Origin: Tilletiaria anomala UBC 951
Taxonomy: Eukaryota > Basidiomycota > Exobasidiomycetes > Georgefischeriales > Tilletiariaceae
NCBI RefSeq assembly: GCF_000711695.1
Contig: NW_013546915.1
Span: 1 to 63,685 of the forward strand
Direction of reading: 5' to 3'
DNA length: 63,685 nucleotides
Below, piece after piece: positions 21,036 through 32,272 of the stretch. A program made the translations under genes and the position numbers. Numbering within the stretch: position 1 is the stretch's first letter; the number at the start of each line of letters is the position of its first letter. The notes below the pieces were generated by a model. The model did no database searches and had not been told where the DNA came from. It saw nothing but the letters and a program-made list of their open reading frames with translations.

Positions 21036-23610
21036 ATGAAGGTCGTGGGTCTGCTTTCTGGCGGCAAAGACTCCTGCTACAACCTATGTCACTGCGTCAA
21101 GAATGGGCACGAGATTGTCGCGCTGGCCACCCTCGCCCCGCCGCAAGGAACAGGTGAGCCGACAAGACTAACACCCTTACATGTCTTGCTCTGAAACGCT
21201 CGCATACGCACTTGTTACTTGCTCAAGATGAGCTCGACTCGTACATGTACCAGACGGTCGGACACGATGCAGTGCATCTGGTGGCTGAGGCCATGGGCCT
21301 GCCCCTGTACCGGCATGTCATTACGGGCACGGCTGTGAATCAAGGCGCCCAATACGGCAGTCGTATGCCGTCCTTCTCCCAGGCCAAGCTTCCGTCCATT
21401 GCATCCAATGCAAACGGCAAAGAAAAGGAAAAAGACGAGACCGAAGACCTATACGAACTGCTGCTGAAAGTTAAGGCGCAACATCCCGACGTCGAAGCTG
21501 TTAGCGTTGGCGCCATCCTGAGCAACTATCAGCGCGTGCGCGTCGAGCACGTCGCCCTGCTGCCAGACATCAACCTTGTCCCTCTCACCTTTCTGTGGCA
21601 ACGAAATCAGGCAGATCTGCTTGATGAAATGGTGCGAGCTGGCATCGATGCTGTCCTCATCAAGGTCGCGGGAATCGGCCTCGATGAGCGCGATCTCGGC
21701 AAGAGCCTGGCCCAGATGAGGCCCAAGCTGCACAAACTCGTGAGCTTTATCGCAGCGCATGTGCACCGCACTTCCCTCGCTGACTTTTTACTTGCTCTCT
21801 CCAGAATAGCCTTTACGGCGCACACATCTGTGGCGAAGGCGGAGAGTACGAGACGCTTACGCTCGACTCCCCACTCTTCAAGAAACGAATACGCCTCCAA
21901 GAGGTGGAGACCATCGTCCACGCCGATGCCGCGTTTGCGTCCGTCTCGTACCTGCGTGTAAAGCATGCGCAGCTGGTGGAAAAGGTACCTAGGTCCCTCG
22001 CTGCGCTGGAGGCGCCAGACAATCTCGACGGACTGAGCGCGATGCTTGGCGACAGCCTCTCAAAGGCGGCCGCAGCGGATGCGGTCGGCCAAGTGGATAC
22101 ACGGTCAGTGCACGCGCTCGGTAACCCTCTACCACAGATTTCACTCTCAGAGAATGGTTGGTTTGCCGCCGCCAACGTGTGCAGTAATGGTCCATGCGAT
22201 TCGCTTGAAGATGAGGTCAAAGGTGCTTTTGCGAACCTCGATTGTGAGTGTCGCATGCAAGTAGCCTCACCGCGTCACCGACTGATCCTGCTCGCTCTCG
22301 CAGCGCTTCTGAAAGAGCGCGGCTGCCGCATGGAAGACCTCGTACACGTAAACCTTTATCTGCAGAGCCAGCAAGACTTTCAACGCGTCAACGCCGTCTA
22401 CAAGCAGCAATTCGGTGCTTCCCCTCCGACAAGAGCCTGTATTGCATTTGGCTCGGCAGCGTCTGCCAGAGTGACCTTAGAAGTGCTTGGCTGGCGCGGC
22501 GATGCTCAAGAGGGCGAGGCAGCCGCTCGCCCGCAAGACTTGCGCAGAGCGCTCCACGTCCAGGGAAGGAGCTACTGGGCGCCAGCCAACATTGGCCCTT
22601 ATTCTCAAGCTGTCGTGGTGCGTATGACCAGCTTCACTTCAGCAGCAGCTTTGAGATGTTTTGACTGACCACGAGCAACACGCAGGCGGCTCAACGAATC
22701 ACAATTGCGGGTCAGATTGGCCTCCGCCCGGCTGACCTGTCCCTGCCGCCAGACGCAGACATGCAGCTGCTGCTCTCGCTACAGCATGCGAGGCTTATCC
22801 TCCACGCAGTATTAGAGCAGCGCGCAATTTTGGCTCCGGGCGCTCACTGGGTCGAAGGCGGCATCTGCTGGCTTGACGAGGGTGCGGACGGCCTGCACTT
22901 AGATCAAAAGGCAAACGCTCTCTGGCAATCGCAGGTTGCAATCGATGAGGTTACCGACAGAGTGCAAGAGATGCCCGTGCATCAGCGCTGGCACCTTGAG
23001 TGGCTTGGCAGCAAGGCACATACACAGGGAGTGGCGCCGCCCATCGCGTACGTCACGCTCCCGCCTGGCTCACTGCCCAGGGGCGCCTCGGTCGAATGGC
23101 AGCTCACAGCGCACACAGGCGAAGCGACAGCAGCCGCAGACGATGATGCAGAGGAGAATGCTGAGCCCGAATACAGGCGTCTCGTCCGCGTGGATTGCAT
23201 TAAGCGCGACGCGGAAATGTTTCCATCCACTAGCTCGGACAATGCCACGCCCGATTGGGAAAGCGTGTGCGATCCCCAAAGCGCGGCGGCGAGTGGCATT
23301 GTCTTCTTTCAACAAAATGCCTGTGTGGACGCTGATGGCGCGCCATACGCCAGTGCCTTGTCCATCAAAGTCCTAGCGTCGCCGTCAGCGACTCCCCAGC
23401 TCCTTGGTGAGTGCTTCGCCGCAGCGCTGTCGGATGTGAGAGTTATCTGCTTACCCGAACATCTGAGCAGAACGAACACTCGCTTCGTGCCGCATGCAAG
23501 CAGGCTCCGCTGTGCTCAGCGTGCTGCCCGTTCAGCGCATCATGCACCCTTCCGCCGAGGACCCATCCCAACTCCACCAAGCTGCGGTTGCACTGCTCTG
23601 GTGGTCCTAG
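21036..23610 (+). CDS. DPH6: Diphthine-ammonia ligase with RidA-like domains
   Basis: Exons 21036-21153, 21228-21739, 21805-22243, 22304-22617, 22686-23406 and 23471-23610 join to 747 residues. The N-terminus VVGLLSGGKDSCYN is the PP-loop ATP-pyrophosphatase motif. DELDSYMYQTVGHDAV, EAVSVGAILSNYQRVRVEHV and NSLYGAHICGEGGEYETLTLDSP are typical of fungal Dph6. The C-terminal half has two YjgF/RidA-like modules (around LKERGCRMEDLVHVNLYLQ and ANIGPYSQAV-AAQRITIAGQIGL), as in known fungal and plant Dph6. The enzyme amidates diphthine on elongation factor 2, the last step of diphthamide synthesis. The exon 2 start (DELDSY) and the final short exon were fixed by phase. Its stop lies 29 bp from that of the convergent cyclic phosphodiesterase gene. 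Confidence 0.93.
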
Positions 23611-23639
23611 CACTTTCCCAATCCATTTCGGGCTTGTGC

Positions 23640-24296
23640 TTAAAGCACATCCATTTCTCGGAGCTTCTTCCACTGCGCTACAGGCCCGTTCGTGTCCCAC
23701 AGCGAGAGCTTCGAGAATGTCGCGACGCCTACACGTGCGTTTGCAGGTCCCACCTCGATGCTTTGCCCCTTTTTGGTCCATAATCTGTGCTCCCCGGCCC
23801 AAGCAATCTCCGCTTCTGCGCCTTCCCCTCCGATCCCCGCATACAGGAGCGAGATATGAGGGAAATACGGTGGCTGCTCTTGCTTGTTGAACGCCTTACG
23901 CATTGCTTCGTTGAGCGCCATGAGGGCTGGCTGCTGCTCAAGCTCGATGAGGACGCATTGAAAGAATACGTCTCTCCTTGTCATCGAGCGAAAGCTGCAC
24001 TCGAGATGGGCACAATGCGGGCTCGCCTTCCACGCCCGCACTGCAGCTTGTACATATTCCCACACCTTTTCCGGCGTCCAGCCTTCGTCGGTGGAAAGAC
24101 CAGCAAGCAGCGTCGCGTGCGGCTCAAATGCTGGAGCGTCCTCTGGCACATGTGACCGCAGCTCGGCCATCACATGCTGCACCGCTTCCTGCGTCGCCGA
24201 GTTGCTAATCTGCAGCCACAGAGAGAGGCCTGCAAATGACCCCGATGCAGCGGCCGCAGAAGTGTACGGATCGTCAGCTGAGGATGTGCGCGGCAT
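23640..24296 (-). CDS. CPD1: 2',3'-cyclic-nucleotide phosphodiesterase, Cpd1-like
   Basis: Intronless, 218 residues, close to the yeast Cpd1 length. It shows GLSLWLQ near the start and the two catalytic H-x-[T/S] motifs of the 2H phosphoesterase superfamily: PHATLLAG at about residue 62 and PHISLLYAG at about 163. Cpd1 opens ADP-ribose 1'',2''-cyclic phosphate, a by-product of tRNA splicing, to the 1''-phosphate. Because introns of tRNA genes are present in this very window, a tRNA-splicing role fits the organism's needs. The first 20 residues (PRTSSADDPYTSAAAASGS) are low complexity. Confidence 0.88.
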   Translation of the reverse strand: MPRTSSADDPYTSAAAASGSFAGLSLWLQISNSATQEAVQHVMAELRSHVPEDAPAFEPHATLLAGLSTDEGWTPEKVWEYVQAAVRAWKASPHCAHLECSFRSMTRRDVFFQCVLIELEQQPALMALNEAMRKAFNKQEQPPYFPHISLLYAGIGGEGAEAEIAWAGEHRLWTKKGQSIEVGPANARVGVATFSKLSLWDTNGPVAQWKKLREMDVL

Positions 24297-24725
24297 GAGC
24301 GTGTGCGCCGCAAACCAAAACGCAAGTGTGCCAACATCTCACAGACTTGTGCACTCACCCATCGTAATGAACAGAATCGTCTGACTCTTTGTCGTGGTTT
24401 CCACCCGTCGAATATGGATTGCCCAGAAAGGCAAGAACAGGTATCATTTGCCGGAACTGTTAAAGACAGTATGCCGCGCGGGCATCGAAGCGATCGAACA
24501 TTCGTCAGGGTCTAGAGAACGTCGACGAAACCGAACACTGCGCCGTGCGCTTCGGCCGCAAAATGTAAACCTGTGTTCTTCATGCAACGATAAATTAATA
24601 TGAATTGATTCGTTTACTGTGCAATGATCGGAATGCTCAACTAGGAGCTATCATGTCCGCAACCACCATTTAGGATGTGAAGCACTGGGAAGAACCAGGC
24701 TTTGGAAAGTCAAGGTTCGACGGCC
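24297..24725. promoter_or_regulatory. Divergent promoter interval
   Basis: 429 bp between CPD1 (minus) and the small gene at 24726 (plus). It includes an AT-rich patch at about 24585-24620. No specific site recognised. Confidence 0.35.
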
Positions 24726-25208
24726 ATGCCGGCAAGCGAGAAAGAACCACCGACAACGCAGGGGCCTTTGCAAGGCACCGCATCCTCTGGCTCTCTATGG
24801 CCACCTGCGCATCTCAAGGCTAGCGAGTCCGAACTGAGCATAGAGCCACGTACAGACAGCGACGGACGATACCGCATAGGCTTCATCGAGCCACCGCCAG
24901 AGGCACCGCAGAAAGACGATGCTCAGCAGCTGGACGTCGGTGGCGGCAGTTTAAAGTTCGACAATCTGGGACCCATGGTGGTCAACTCGGATGGTGTGAG
25001 TTGCCGAATAGCTGGGTTATAGTTCAGTGCGATCGCCAGAAGGTGAGTCTAACTTGACGCTACTCTCCCTCGACTTGAATGACAGACCCTCTCGCGCATT
25101 GGCAACTGGTCCAGCATGACCGACGCAGAAAAGGAGCGCACGTTGCGCGTGCTCGGCAAGCGTAATCGGCTGCGGGTGGCAGACTTAAAGCAGCACGAAT
25201 CTACCTGA
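24726..25208 (+). CDS. Small conserved-looking fungal protein, function unknown
   Basis: Exons 24726-24995 and 25086-25208 give 130 residues. The N-terminal half is disordered and Pro/Ser/Glu-rich. The C-terminal half has the compact motif TLSRIGNWSSMTDAEKERTL followed by RVLGKRNRLRV, a helical signature that looks conserved and that I associate with uncharacterised small fungal proteins, without a named function. The phase-zero splice after NSDG with donor GTGTGAGT and acceptor GACAG places this motif directly after VVNSDG. No membrane segment or presequence. Confidence 0.7.
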
Positions 25209-25587
25209 GCCAGAGATCAGGCGTATCGCAGGTTCTGTAAACGTTCCATGTTCTCACTCGCATGGTCCTACAATACATGGTTGGTGGGTGATTGGAAAAC
25301 AGCGGCGGCATACAGCAGGGAGCAGTCAGCAGTCGAGCTTGCAGAGAAAAGGCAAAGGGCGCAAAATAGCAAAAAGAGCATTGAAAAAGAAGCGATCCAG
25401 CACGCATGCCAAGGTGGCGCTGCGCTTCCGAAACTGAAATTTAATACGAGCACCTTGTGGAAAATGTCAGAAACTGGAGAGCTGGCTCACGAACGCGGCA
25501 GGCCTTCCGGCAGAGACATGCCGACCTTGATACCTGCCAGGAATAAAGTTGAAGCATAGTCAGCTCCCGAAGATGTGCGCGTACCAG
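25209..25587. other. Convergent intergenic interval
   Basis: 379 bp between two gene ends. A plus-strand frame at 25248-25559 with many charged residues has no support and probably is 3' UTR. Confidence 0.35.
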
Positions 25588-27354
25588 TCACTCTTTGAGA
25601 CGGCGCTCACCCTTTGGACCAAAGTACTTGGCATAGCAAGTGCGGCACCACGTGTTGCATCCCTTTGCCACCTGATCCGTCGGTCCCTCTTCCAGCTTGC
25701 CTGGGTCCAAGCTGGTGTTGCAACCGTCGCACCGCAGGCAGCCACGATGCCACTTTCTGCCCGATGCCTGCAGCTGCTCGGCAAAGTAGACCGGTTTGTC
25801 GCAGCGTGCGCACAGCGGCGTGCCGGATCGTGCGGCAGAGGCGGTCGCGATGGACGATGACAGGCCGAGGCGGTTGATCCCAGCTGAAAAGCTTGGCGAC
25901 GACGTTGTGGCTCCGCTCGTGGCAGATGGGCTCGAGACGCCATGGACTTGTTGCGGCTGCTGCTGCTTGGGCGTCGTTGACGCGGGCGCAGGAGCATCAC
26001 AGTGATGCATAGGTGCAGTCTTGATGGCCGCATCACGGAAGCGCTTCATGTCCGGCCTCGTTGGCGAGGGCAGCCGGGGTCCCGAGGCAGCCCCGCCGGT
26101 AGCAGTCCGAGAGGGAGTGCTCGAGGCTCGGGGCTCGGGCGAATACGTTGCGCTGTGGCTTTTTTGCTGCGGCGGAGTCACAGGCCTAATAAGCCGAGAA
26201 GGGCCACTTGCTGTCGCGGATGCAGCTGCCGGTGAGCTGTACGATGGCGGAGCAGGCACGCTCCCGATGATCGCTCGCGTGACACTCTCCGCCTCTTGGG
26301 CCTTGCAAGGGGAAGCTGAACGAAGAGGCGACTGCGAACCGTCGAAACTGGACACGCCCGCCTTGTGAGGCGAACCTGGAACCCTGCCTGCGCGCACCGC
26401 CGCAATGACCTCTGCTGCAGACGGCTCGTAGAACGGGTCGTTCAATCTCGGCGAGTCGACATCCGCACCGGCGCGATAGACTGGAAAGCTGGTCGGCTCT
26501 TGTAGCTGCGCTCGCACTGGCGCTGGTGAAGCCAGCTCGGGAAGAGGAGTGCGCACAGGCGCGACTGTGGGGGGCATGGTATACTTGCTGGGGATGGGTA
26601 GTGCCGGCTTCGGGGACAGGGGCGCCATTCCTGCCGACCTCGATGCGCCCGTCGTTTCCGAGCTTCGCGAGAAAATCTTGGGCGTGGCACCAGAGGCGAT
26701 GGCGTCGTCGATGGAATGCACAGCTTGGCTATCTCTGTAGCCGCCATCGCTCAAATACGAAGATGCCTCGTATCGGCCCGTGCTTTCGCGCTTCGGCTCC
26801 CGGGAGGAAATTCTGATTTCAGAAATCTCATCGGCGAGGTTGAGCATGGAATCGGAGGCGTCCTGCGCGGAACTCAAAGGAAGTTCGTCCATAATGACGC
26901 GCCCAGGTAGCTTTGGTGGCGAGGATACCCTGGATGACGCGATTGCGCGCGTCGGCGAGCGGTTCCCAGCGCTCGCAACCCAGTCACCTTCAGCCACTCC
27001 CGCCCAGCGTGGAACAGCGGCGCCTGCGGCGCTCGCAAAGCTCGGACTGCCATACGCGGCGCCACCGGACGCTGCTGAAGCCGGCGGGCTGCGCGGGATG
27101 GATGCCTTGAGCGGCACTGCGGTCGCGAATCCACCCTTGCCCTGGCCCAGGTGCGCCTTGTGGCAGTTTTTGCAGTACGCCTCACCCTCGTGCTCTAGCA
27201 GTAGCGTGCTGTCGAGTCGCTTACCGCATGCCATGCATGTCAAGCATGATTTGTGGTACGGCTTAGCGGCTGGGCCGATGACTTGCTCGGCTTGGTAGAC
27301 CGACTTATCGCACCGCGCGCACTTAGGCGCGGCGATACCGAAGCGCGGTGGCAT
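25588..27354 (-). CDS. Protein with N- and C-terminal LIM domains
   Basis: Intronless, 588 residues from the ATG at 27354 (MPPRFG). The first LIM domain begins at about residue 12 (CARCDKSVYQAEQV) with the ligands C-x2-C, H-x2-C, C-x2-C, C-x2-C, C-x2-H recognisable through YCKNCHKAHLG. The second LIM is at the C-terminus (about 518-583), CARCDKPVYFAEQL to CRTCYAKYFG. Between them are about 450 residues rich in Ser, Pro and Ala with many S/T-P sites. LIM domains bind proteins, often at actin structures; this layout resembles fungal CRP-like adaptors of polarity or cell-wall signalling. No catalytic domain. The frame is open upstream to a codon at 27429, but MPPRFG gives the usual N-terminus. 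Confidence 0.85.
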   Translation of the reverse strand: MPPRFGIAAPKCARCDKSVYQAEQVIGPAAKPYHKSCLTCMACGKRLDSTLLLEHEGEAYCKNCHKAHLGQGKGGFATAVPLKASIPRSPPASAASGGAAYGSPSFASAAGAAVPRWAGVAEGDWVASAGNRSPTRAIASSRVSSPPKLPGRVIMDELPLSSAQDASDSMLNLADEISEIRISSREPKRESTGRYEASSYLSDGGYRDSQAVHSIDDAIASGATPKIFSRSSETTGASRSAGMAPLSPKPALPIPSKYTMPPTVAPVRTPLPELASPAPVRAQLQEPTSFPVYRAGADVDSPRLNDPFYEPSAAEVIAAVRAGRVPGSPHKAGVSSFDGSQSPLRSASPCKAQEAESVTRAIIGSVPAPPSYSSPAAASATASGPSRLIRPVTPPQQKSHSATYSPEPRASSTPSRTATGGAASGPRLPSPTRPDMKRFRDAAIKTAPMHHCDAPAPASTTPKQQQPQQVHGVSSPSATSGATTSSPSFSAGINRLGLSSSIATASAARSGTPLCARCDKPVYFAEQLQASGRKWHRGCLRCDGCNTSLDPGKLEEGPTDQVAKGCNTWCRTCYAKYFGPKGERRLKE

Positions 27355-27734
27355 CCTGCCGTCGCCGTTGTCGCTTTGCGAGCGGTCAAAGCCGCAAGGA
27401 TGTGCGTCTTTGTTCGTTGCACTGCACACAATACTGCCGATGGGGTCTAGTGAGGATGAGGATGAGGAGGAAGGGATGGTCCACGTATATCGTCATCGCC
27501 CTGTGAGATGCGTTGCTTTCACTCCGTATTCAATGTTGAACTTCTACGTTCGTCCAAAGCAAACACCGCTCCTCATTCCCAGTGATGCACAATGACGCGC
27601 GCACACTCCTTCGCCCTGGTCATCATTCGGTAGTACATGGAACGCCTGCTGCCATCCAAGATCAAGTCTCGGAGTCGACCAAGCTGGGTCGGGCATCGAT
27701 CTGGGAGAGAGGGCTGTGGCAAGGATAAGGAAGA
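27355..27734. promoter_or_regulatory. Divergent promoter LIM gene / RFT1
   Basis: 380 bp. A GAGGAT/GAGGA purine tract lies at about 27450-27475. Nothing else recognised. Confidence 0.35.
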
Positions 27735-29510
27735 ATGGCAGGTCCGACAGCCGCGGGGCGTAAGGATGGCAGCGACCAGCTCTTCGCTTCGGCCCGGCTC
27801 TTCCTCCTGCTTCAGCTCGCTTCACGGCTTGGTACCTTTGCACTCAACCAGTTCCTCATCCGCATCACCTCGCCCGATGTGTTTGGCGCCACGACGATAC
27901 AGTTCGAGCTGCTCATGGGCCTCATTTTGACCGCGGCAAGGGAAGGAGTACGCTGTGTCATCCTCAGAGAAGGCAACAGGATACAGAGCGCGCGCACCAC
28001 CGAGAATGGACAATGTGTACCGAGTACGGTGCTACTGCCGCCCAACGAGCAGGTTGCGCACAATCTGTCCTTTGTAGCGGTGGCCATCGGCGCATTATTT
28101 GACGTCTCGCTTTCCTTTTTCTATATACGCCATGCATCCAGCACGCTGCGCTCCTCGCCGCACTTTGCCCCTACCGTCACGCTGTTCGCCGTCGGAGGCA
28201 TCTTGGAGCTGCTTTCCGAGCCGCTTTTCAACCGCGCGCAAGTGCTGGGAAACGTGCAGCTGCGCGTACGTGCAGAGGGGCTTGCCATTTTGGCTAACTG
28301 CGCCACCATCCTCGCGTGCATGGTCAAGCCGGAATGGTTTGGCGTTGGCCGCCACCTCGGCTCGACGTACGGCCTGATGGCCTATGGCTGGGGCAGGCTC
28401 AGCTTCGGGCTTGTCATTCTGCTCTGCTATGTGTACGCCTTCCATCGCAGCATCGGCGCTCGAAGGACGAGGGCTCTACTCTGGCCGCGCAAAGCCATCG
28501 TGCACGGTCAATCGCGCTACCTCAGTCCGAAAGGCATTTCCATTTCGTGGGCAATGGGCAAACAGGCGATGCTCAAACACGTCATGGGCGAGTCGGACAA
28601 AATCGCTGTTGCGCGTCTCGGTACACTCGAAGACCAAGGCGGGTACGCACTCGCCTCCAACTATGGAAGCCTCATCCTGCGCATCCTCTTCAATCCTGTT
28701 GAAGAAGCTTCCCGCATCACCTTCTCCAAGACTCTGGGGCACATTCTGAGCGCGCAGGATGGCTCTGTGATGAGCCTCTCTGTGGACGATGAGAACGCAC
28801 TGCAATCCGCATCCTCGATGCTGGCAGGAATTCTGCGTCTTCATATCCTCCTGGGGCTTTTTTTCGCGACCTTTGGTCCACCACTCTCCCGTTCGGCCAT
28901 CTACCTACTCGCAGGAGATCGATGGGCTTGCGGTACCACCGCGCCGATCATCCTCGGCGCATACGCCTGCTACATTCCCGTCCTGGGTATCAACGGCATT
29001 GCTGAGGGGTTTCTCACCGCGACAGCGGGGCCCAGGCAGCTCGGCACGTATAATTGGATCATCATGCTCAGCAGCGCAACCTTCATAATGTCTTTGTGGC
29101 TGCTACAATGGGTGCCGGCCCTCCACCAGACTGCGCTAGTCTGGAGCAGTGCACTGTCAATCGGCGTGCGCGCCGCCTACTCTTGGTGGTACATGCTATG
29201 GTTCTTCTCACTCCAACCCAGTGCGAAACATGCAGCCAACATGGCACCTACTGCCATCCTGCCGTCGACACCTTCGCTCATTACCTTTGCAGTCTCGGCG
29301 TACCTTCTGCGCGCAGCGCTTGCCTCAGCACGTGTAGGGGGCTCATGCCCTGTCAATGTGCGGCAGGTCGTGCCTTCCATAGGCATTGGCGCCTTTTTCA
29401 CGCTCGCTTGCCTGTTTGCATGGTGCGTGCGTCCCAAGTCATCCCTCCCCAAACTCATTGCTCACCACCTCTCTCTAGTTTCACATTCGAGCGACGAAAA
29501 CTGTCCGTAG
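27735..29510 (+). CDS. RFT1: RFT1, ER glycolipid protein
   Basis: Intronless, 591 residues with about 12 to 14 hydrophobic segments, the size and layout of Rft1 (MATE-like/MOP fold). Diagnostic stretches include SRLGTFALNQFLIRITSPDV, EGVRCVILR, ILELLSEPLFNRAQV, GESDKIAVARLGTLEDQGGYAL and NYGSLILRILFNPVEE. Rft1 is required for N-glycosylation at the Man5GlcNAc2-PP-dolichol stage; whether it flips the lipid itself is debated. The ATG at 27735 starts immediately before the first helix. Its stop lies 98 bp from that of convergent PAN3. Confidence 0.94.
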   Translation: MAGPTAAGRKDGSDQLFASARLFLLLQLASRLGTFALNQFLIRITSPDVFGATTIQFELLMGLILTAAREGVRCVILREGNRIQSARTTENGQCVPSTVLLPPNEQVAHNLSFVAVAIGALFDVSLSFFYIRHASSTLRSSPHFAPTVTLFAVGGILELLSEPLFNRAQVLGNVQLRVRAEGLAILANCATILACMVKPEWFGVGRHLGSTYGLMAYGWGRLSFGLVILLCYVYAFHRSIGARRTRALLWPRKAIVHGQSRYLSPKGISISWAMGKQAMLKHVMGESDKIAVARLGTLEDQGGYALASNYGSLILRILFNPVEEASRITFSKTLGHILSAQDGSVMSLSVDDENALQSASSMLAGILRLHILLGLFFATFGPPLSRSAIYLLAGDRWACGTTAPIILGAYACYIPVLGINGIAEGFLTATAGPRQLGTYNWIIMLSSATFIMSLWLLQWVPALHQTALVWSSALSIGVRAAYSWWYMLWFFSLQPSAKHAANMAPTAILPSTPSLITFAVSAYLLRAALASARVGGSCPVNVRQVVPSIGIGAFFTLACLFAWCVRPKSSLPKLIAHHLSLVSHSSDENCP

Positions 29511-29608
29511 CACTGTCCGCCGTGCGCTCGAGGGGAAAAAGCAAGGCGTCTTGAAATGTCATAATAGCGTAGGGGATACATGCTGCGTGGGGAAACAACA
29601 AGCTACAA

Positions 29609-32272
29609 TTACCTGCGCGATAGATCTTGAAACGCCGACTCGATACAGTTCTTGATCTGTAGGGCAAAAAAGCAAGACTTGAGCGGCAGTTTCTGGAGCG
29701 CTCGCACTGCACACGCTCACCTCTCTGTAACTTGCGATGATGCAGCTCTGTTCATCCCTGCTGGTCAGTATCAGCTTCTCCTCCGAGCCCGCATCGAGCT
29801 TGTTGAGGTTCGTCAAAATGTGACTAAGATCCACCAGGGGCCGGCCCGCTTCGTTGACCGAGTGGAAGACATGGTCACGGAAGAGCTTGACGACGTAGCG
29901 ATCGCCCGTCTCGGACCATCGCGGGTCATGATCGAATCTGTAGACGCATTCGTCGTCAGCAGCAAACACCCTTTCTTCGCCACATGCAGGACTCACTCTG
30001 GACGCTCGTTGATGAAACCGAGCTTGCATAGCAAACGAACGAGCCGGGCATTCTCCAGCTCGCGCATGAGAGAGCTCTCGAGGGAATCATTGTAGTTGAG
30101 CGCGGAATCAAACTCATCTGCCATGCGTCCGGCGAGCAAGCGCACGAGCTCATCCGCGTCCTTCTTCTGGTGCGGCTTTTGCAGCAACCACATGACCATC
30201 GACTTGAGTTCAGGCGAGTAGACACGCGAGATTTGCTCCAGTGAGCGTGGTACGTTGGATGCGGCAGCAGCGCTGTTGCACGCGGTACACAGGATCAACT
30301 TGCCGAGATTGAGCAGATCGTCAGCTTGCTGCGTCTGTACGGCATTGGCAGGCGCACGCGCATCGTACGCGATGACATCAAAGATGGAGCAACAGTTGAT
30401 GCGCACGCGGTTCTGGCCTGTATGCAAGACCTTGCTCGGCTCGATACTGCGTGCAGCGAGGCCGGCCTTGTGAACACATCGCAAAGCGTTCGCCAGCTGG
30501 CATGTGTAGCTCCACAGCGTCTTCTCCGGGACTTGCATCTGCACCATCTGCAGCCGGCCCGTCCTGCGATCAGGCTGAGGCGGCTTGGGCACCATGTGTT
30601 CTGCATGCAGCGTCGACGCGAGCGGGTGGTAATCGTACACAAACACGATGGACTGGTCGCCAAAGGCTCGAGTAGTAAACGCCTCGCGGACGCTGACGAT
30701 GCTCGGGTGGCGAATGCGCCTCCATCGCTCCACAAGTCCGATAGCGACTTCGTGCTGCAACTTGAAGCCTTCGAGCCGCCGCAGCACGTAGCTCTTGCCG
30801 TCCAGAGAGCAAACAGCTTTGTAACAGTGCGAGCGATACCCGAACAGCTTGGAAGGATCGCCGGACGTGCCGATGATGCCTGGCCCGCCTGTCGCTGTCG
30901 CCCCAATCGCGGCAGGGTCCAGCGTCGGATCCAGCAGCGAGGGGTTCAGCGGGAAGCCGGGCTGCCCCGGACCCCCAGGCTGTATCGGCTCAAGGGGTAC
31001 CAGGCTGTGGTAGACATGCAGCTCCTCGGGCAGACTGGGCCCTCCAAGCTCGGGCGGAGGGATGTTGACAAAGATAGCTTCTTGCTTCCGCTGCAACTCT
31101 TCCCTTTGGTTGGGATGCAAGAAGAATGCGTGAGACGTTAGATGGTGTGGGTGTAGATTTGATACGTGAGGGAGCGGTGGCGCGTATTGATGGTACTGCA
31201 GTGGCTGCCGGATCTTGGCGGCACGTACTGCAACCGCGGCCTGTTGTTGCGAATAGAGGTCCATGGCAGCAGAGCTGCCAGGCTCGCCATACTCGTTTGT
31301 CCCTTCATACGGATTGTATGCGGTCTCCTGTATGAGCTGTGCTGGCTCCTCCGAAGGCAGGGGACCCGTGTACGTTGGGTCAAAGACATCCTGTGAGCCC
31401 TTCAAATGTCAGCTTTACGCGTCTCGGCAAAAAGGGAGACCTTTTCAGCCGCCGCTCACGATCGCATCCTCGCCAAACGAGTTGGGCGTGGCCCGGCCAC
31501 TTGCGTCTGCCCCTGTCTCGCCTTGAAGAGCCTGGGTGGTGCTCGGATTGAACACAGCTGCACGGACCGCGTGCGACAGACTCATCGAGCTGGTTGCGTT
31601 CGTCACACGAGCAACGTCTTGGCTCACGCCGCTGCCATTGCCCGCGCTTTGGTCCTTGCCGGCGGCACCTTTCGGCACAAATACTGCAGCGCTGGCTGCT
31701 CTCGCAGTGAGGCCAGACGCTCCAGACGGAGGCCGGGTACCTGCCAAGGATGCAGCAGAGGGTGAGGGAGAGGTGGATGTGCTGCTGGTTCCGTTCACAC
31801 TCAGGTCCCGAAGGCTGCCAGTGCTATCACTTATGGTTCCTTCCCCTTGCGGATAGCCGTTGCCCTGCCCCTGCCCGTGGTTGTTGTAGCGATGGTAATT
31901 CCGATGTCCGTCTCTGCCCCCTCTGCGCATGCCCTTTCTTGACGGGCTGTTGCTACTGTGGTTGCTATGGTTGCTGCCTGCCGCACCTTCACCCACCCCT
32001 TCACGCGCCGACGATGGCGGCTGGGCATCCGATGAAGATGCTGCTGCTGCCGTCACCACTCCATCGACTGCGTTTGGATTCCGGATCATTACGGCCGCAC
32101 TTCTCCTCCCCGGATTACCTCCCCTTGGAGAGTGATGATGATTGCGAGACTGGTGGTGGTTCCCGCCGCTGCTGGCGTTTCCCGAGGAAGCCGGCTGGAA
32201 CGCCGGTGGGAACGAGGGCGGCGGAGCTGCAGCCGGCCCTGGGGGCAGGCCGCCCTGCTGCGGTTGATACAT
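29609..32272 (-). CDS. PAN3: PAN3, poly(A)-nuclease deadenylase subunit
   Basis: Exons 31460-32272, 29997-31390, 29721-29937 and 29609-29656 give 823 residues. The C-terminal half is the Pan3 pseudokinase and knob: RSHCYKAVCSLDGKSYVLRR, LVERWRRIRHPSIV, FVYDYHPLASTLHAEHM, then NERPEFDHDPRWSETGDRYV across an intron, and SRDEQSCIIASYRE into IKNCIESAFQDLSRR. Pan3 recruits Pan2 to mRNA and poly(A)-binding protein. Two stretches in the disordered N-terminal part (ASAAVFVPKG and HAVRAAVFNPSTT) look like PAM2-type PABP-binding motifs. I see no N-terminal CCCH zinc finger. The exon 2 acceptor TCACAG was preferred over TTTGAAG eight bases upstream. Start at 32272 assumed. Confidence 0.92.
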
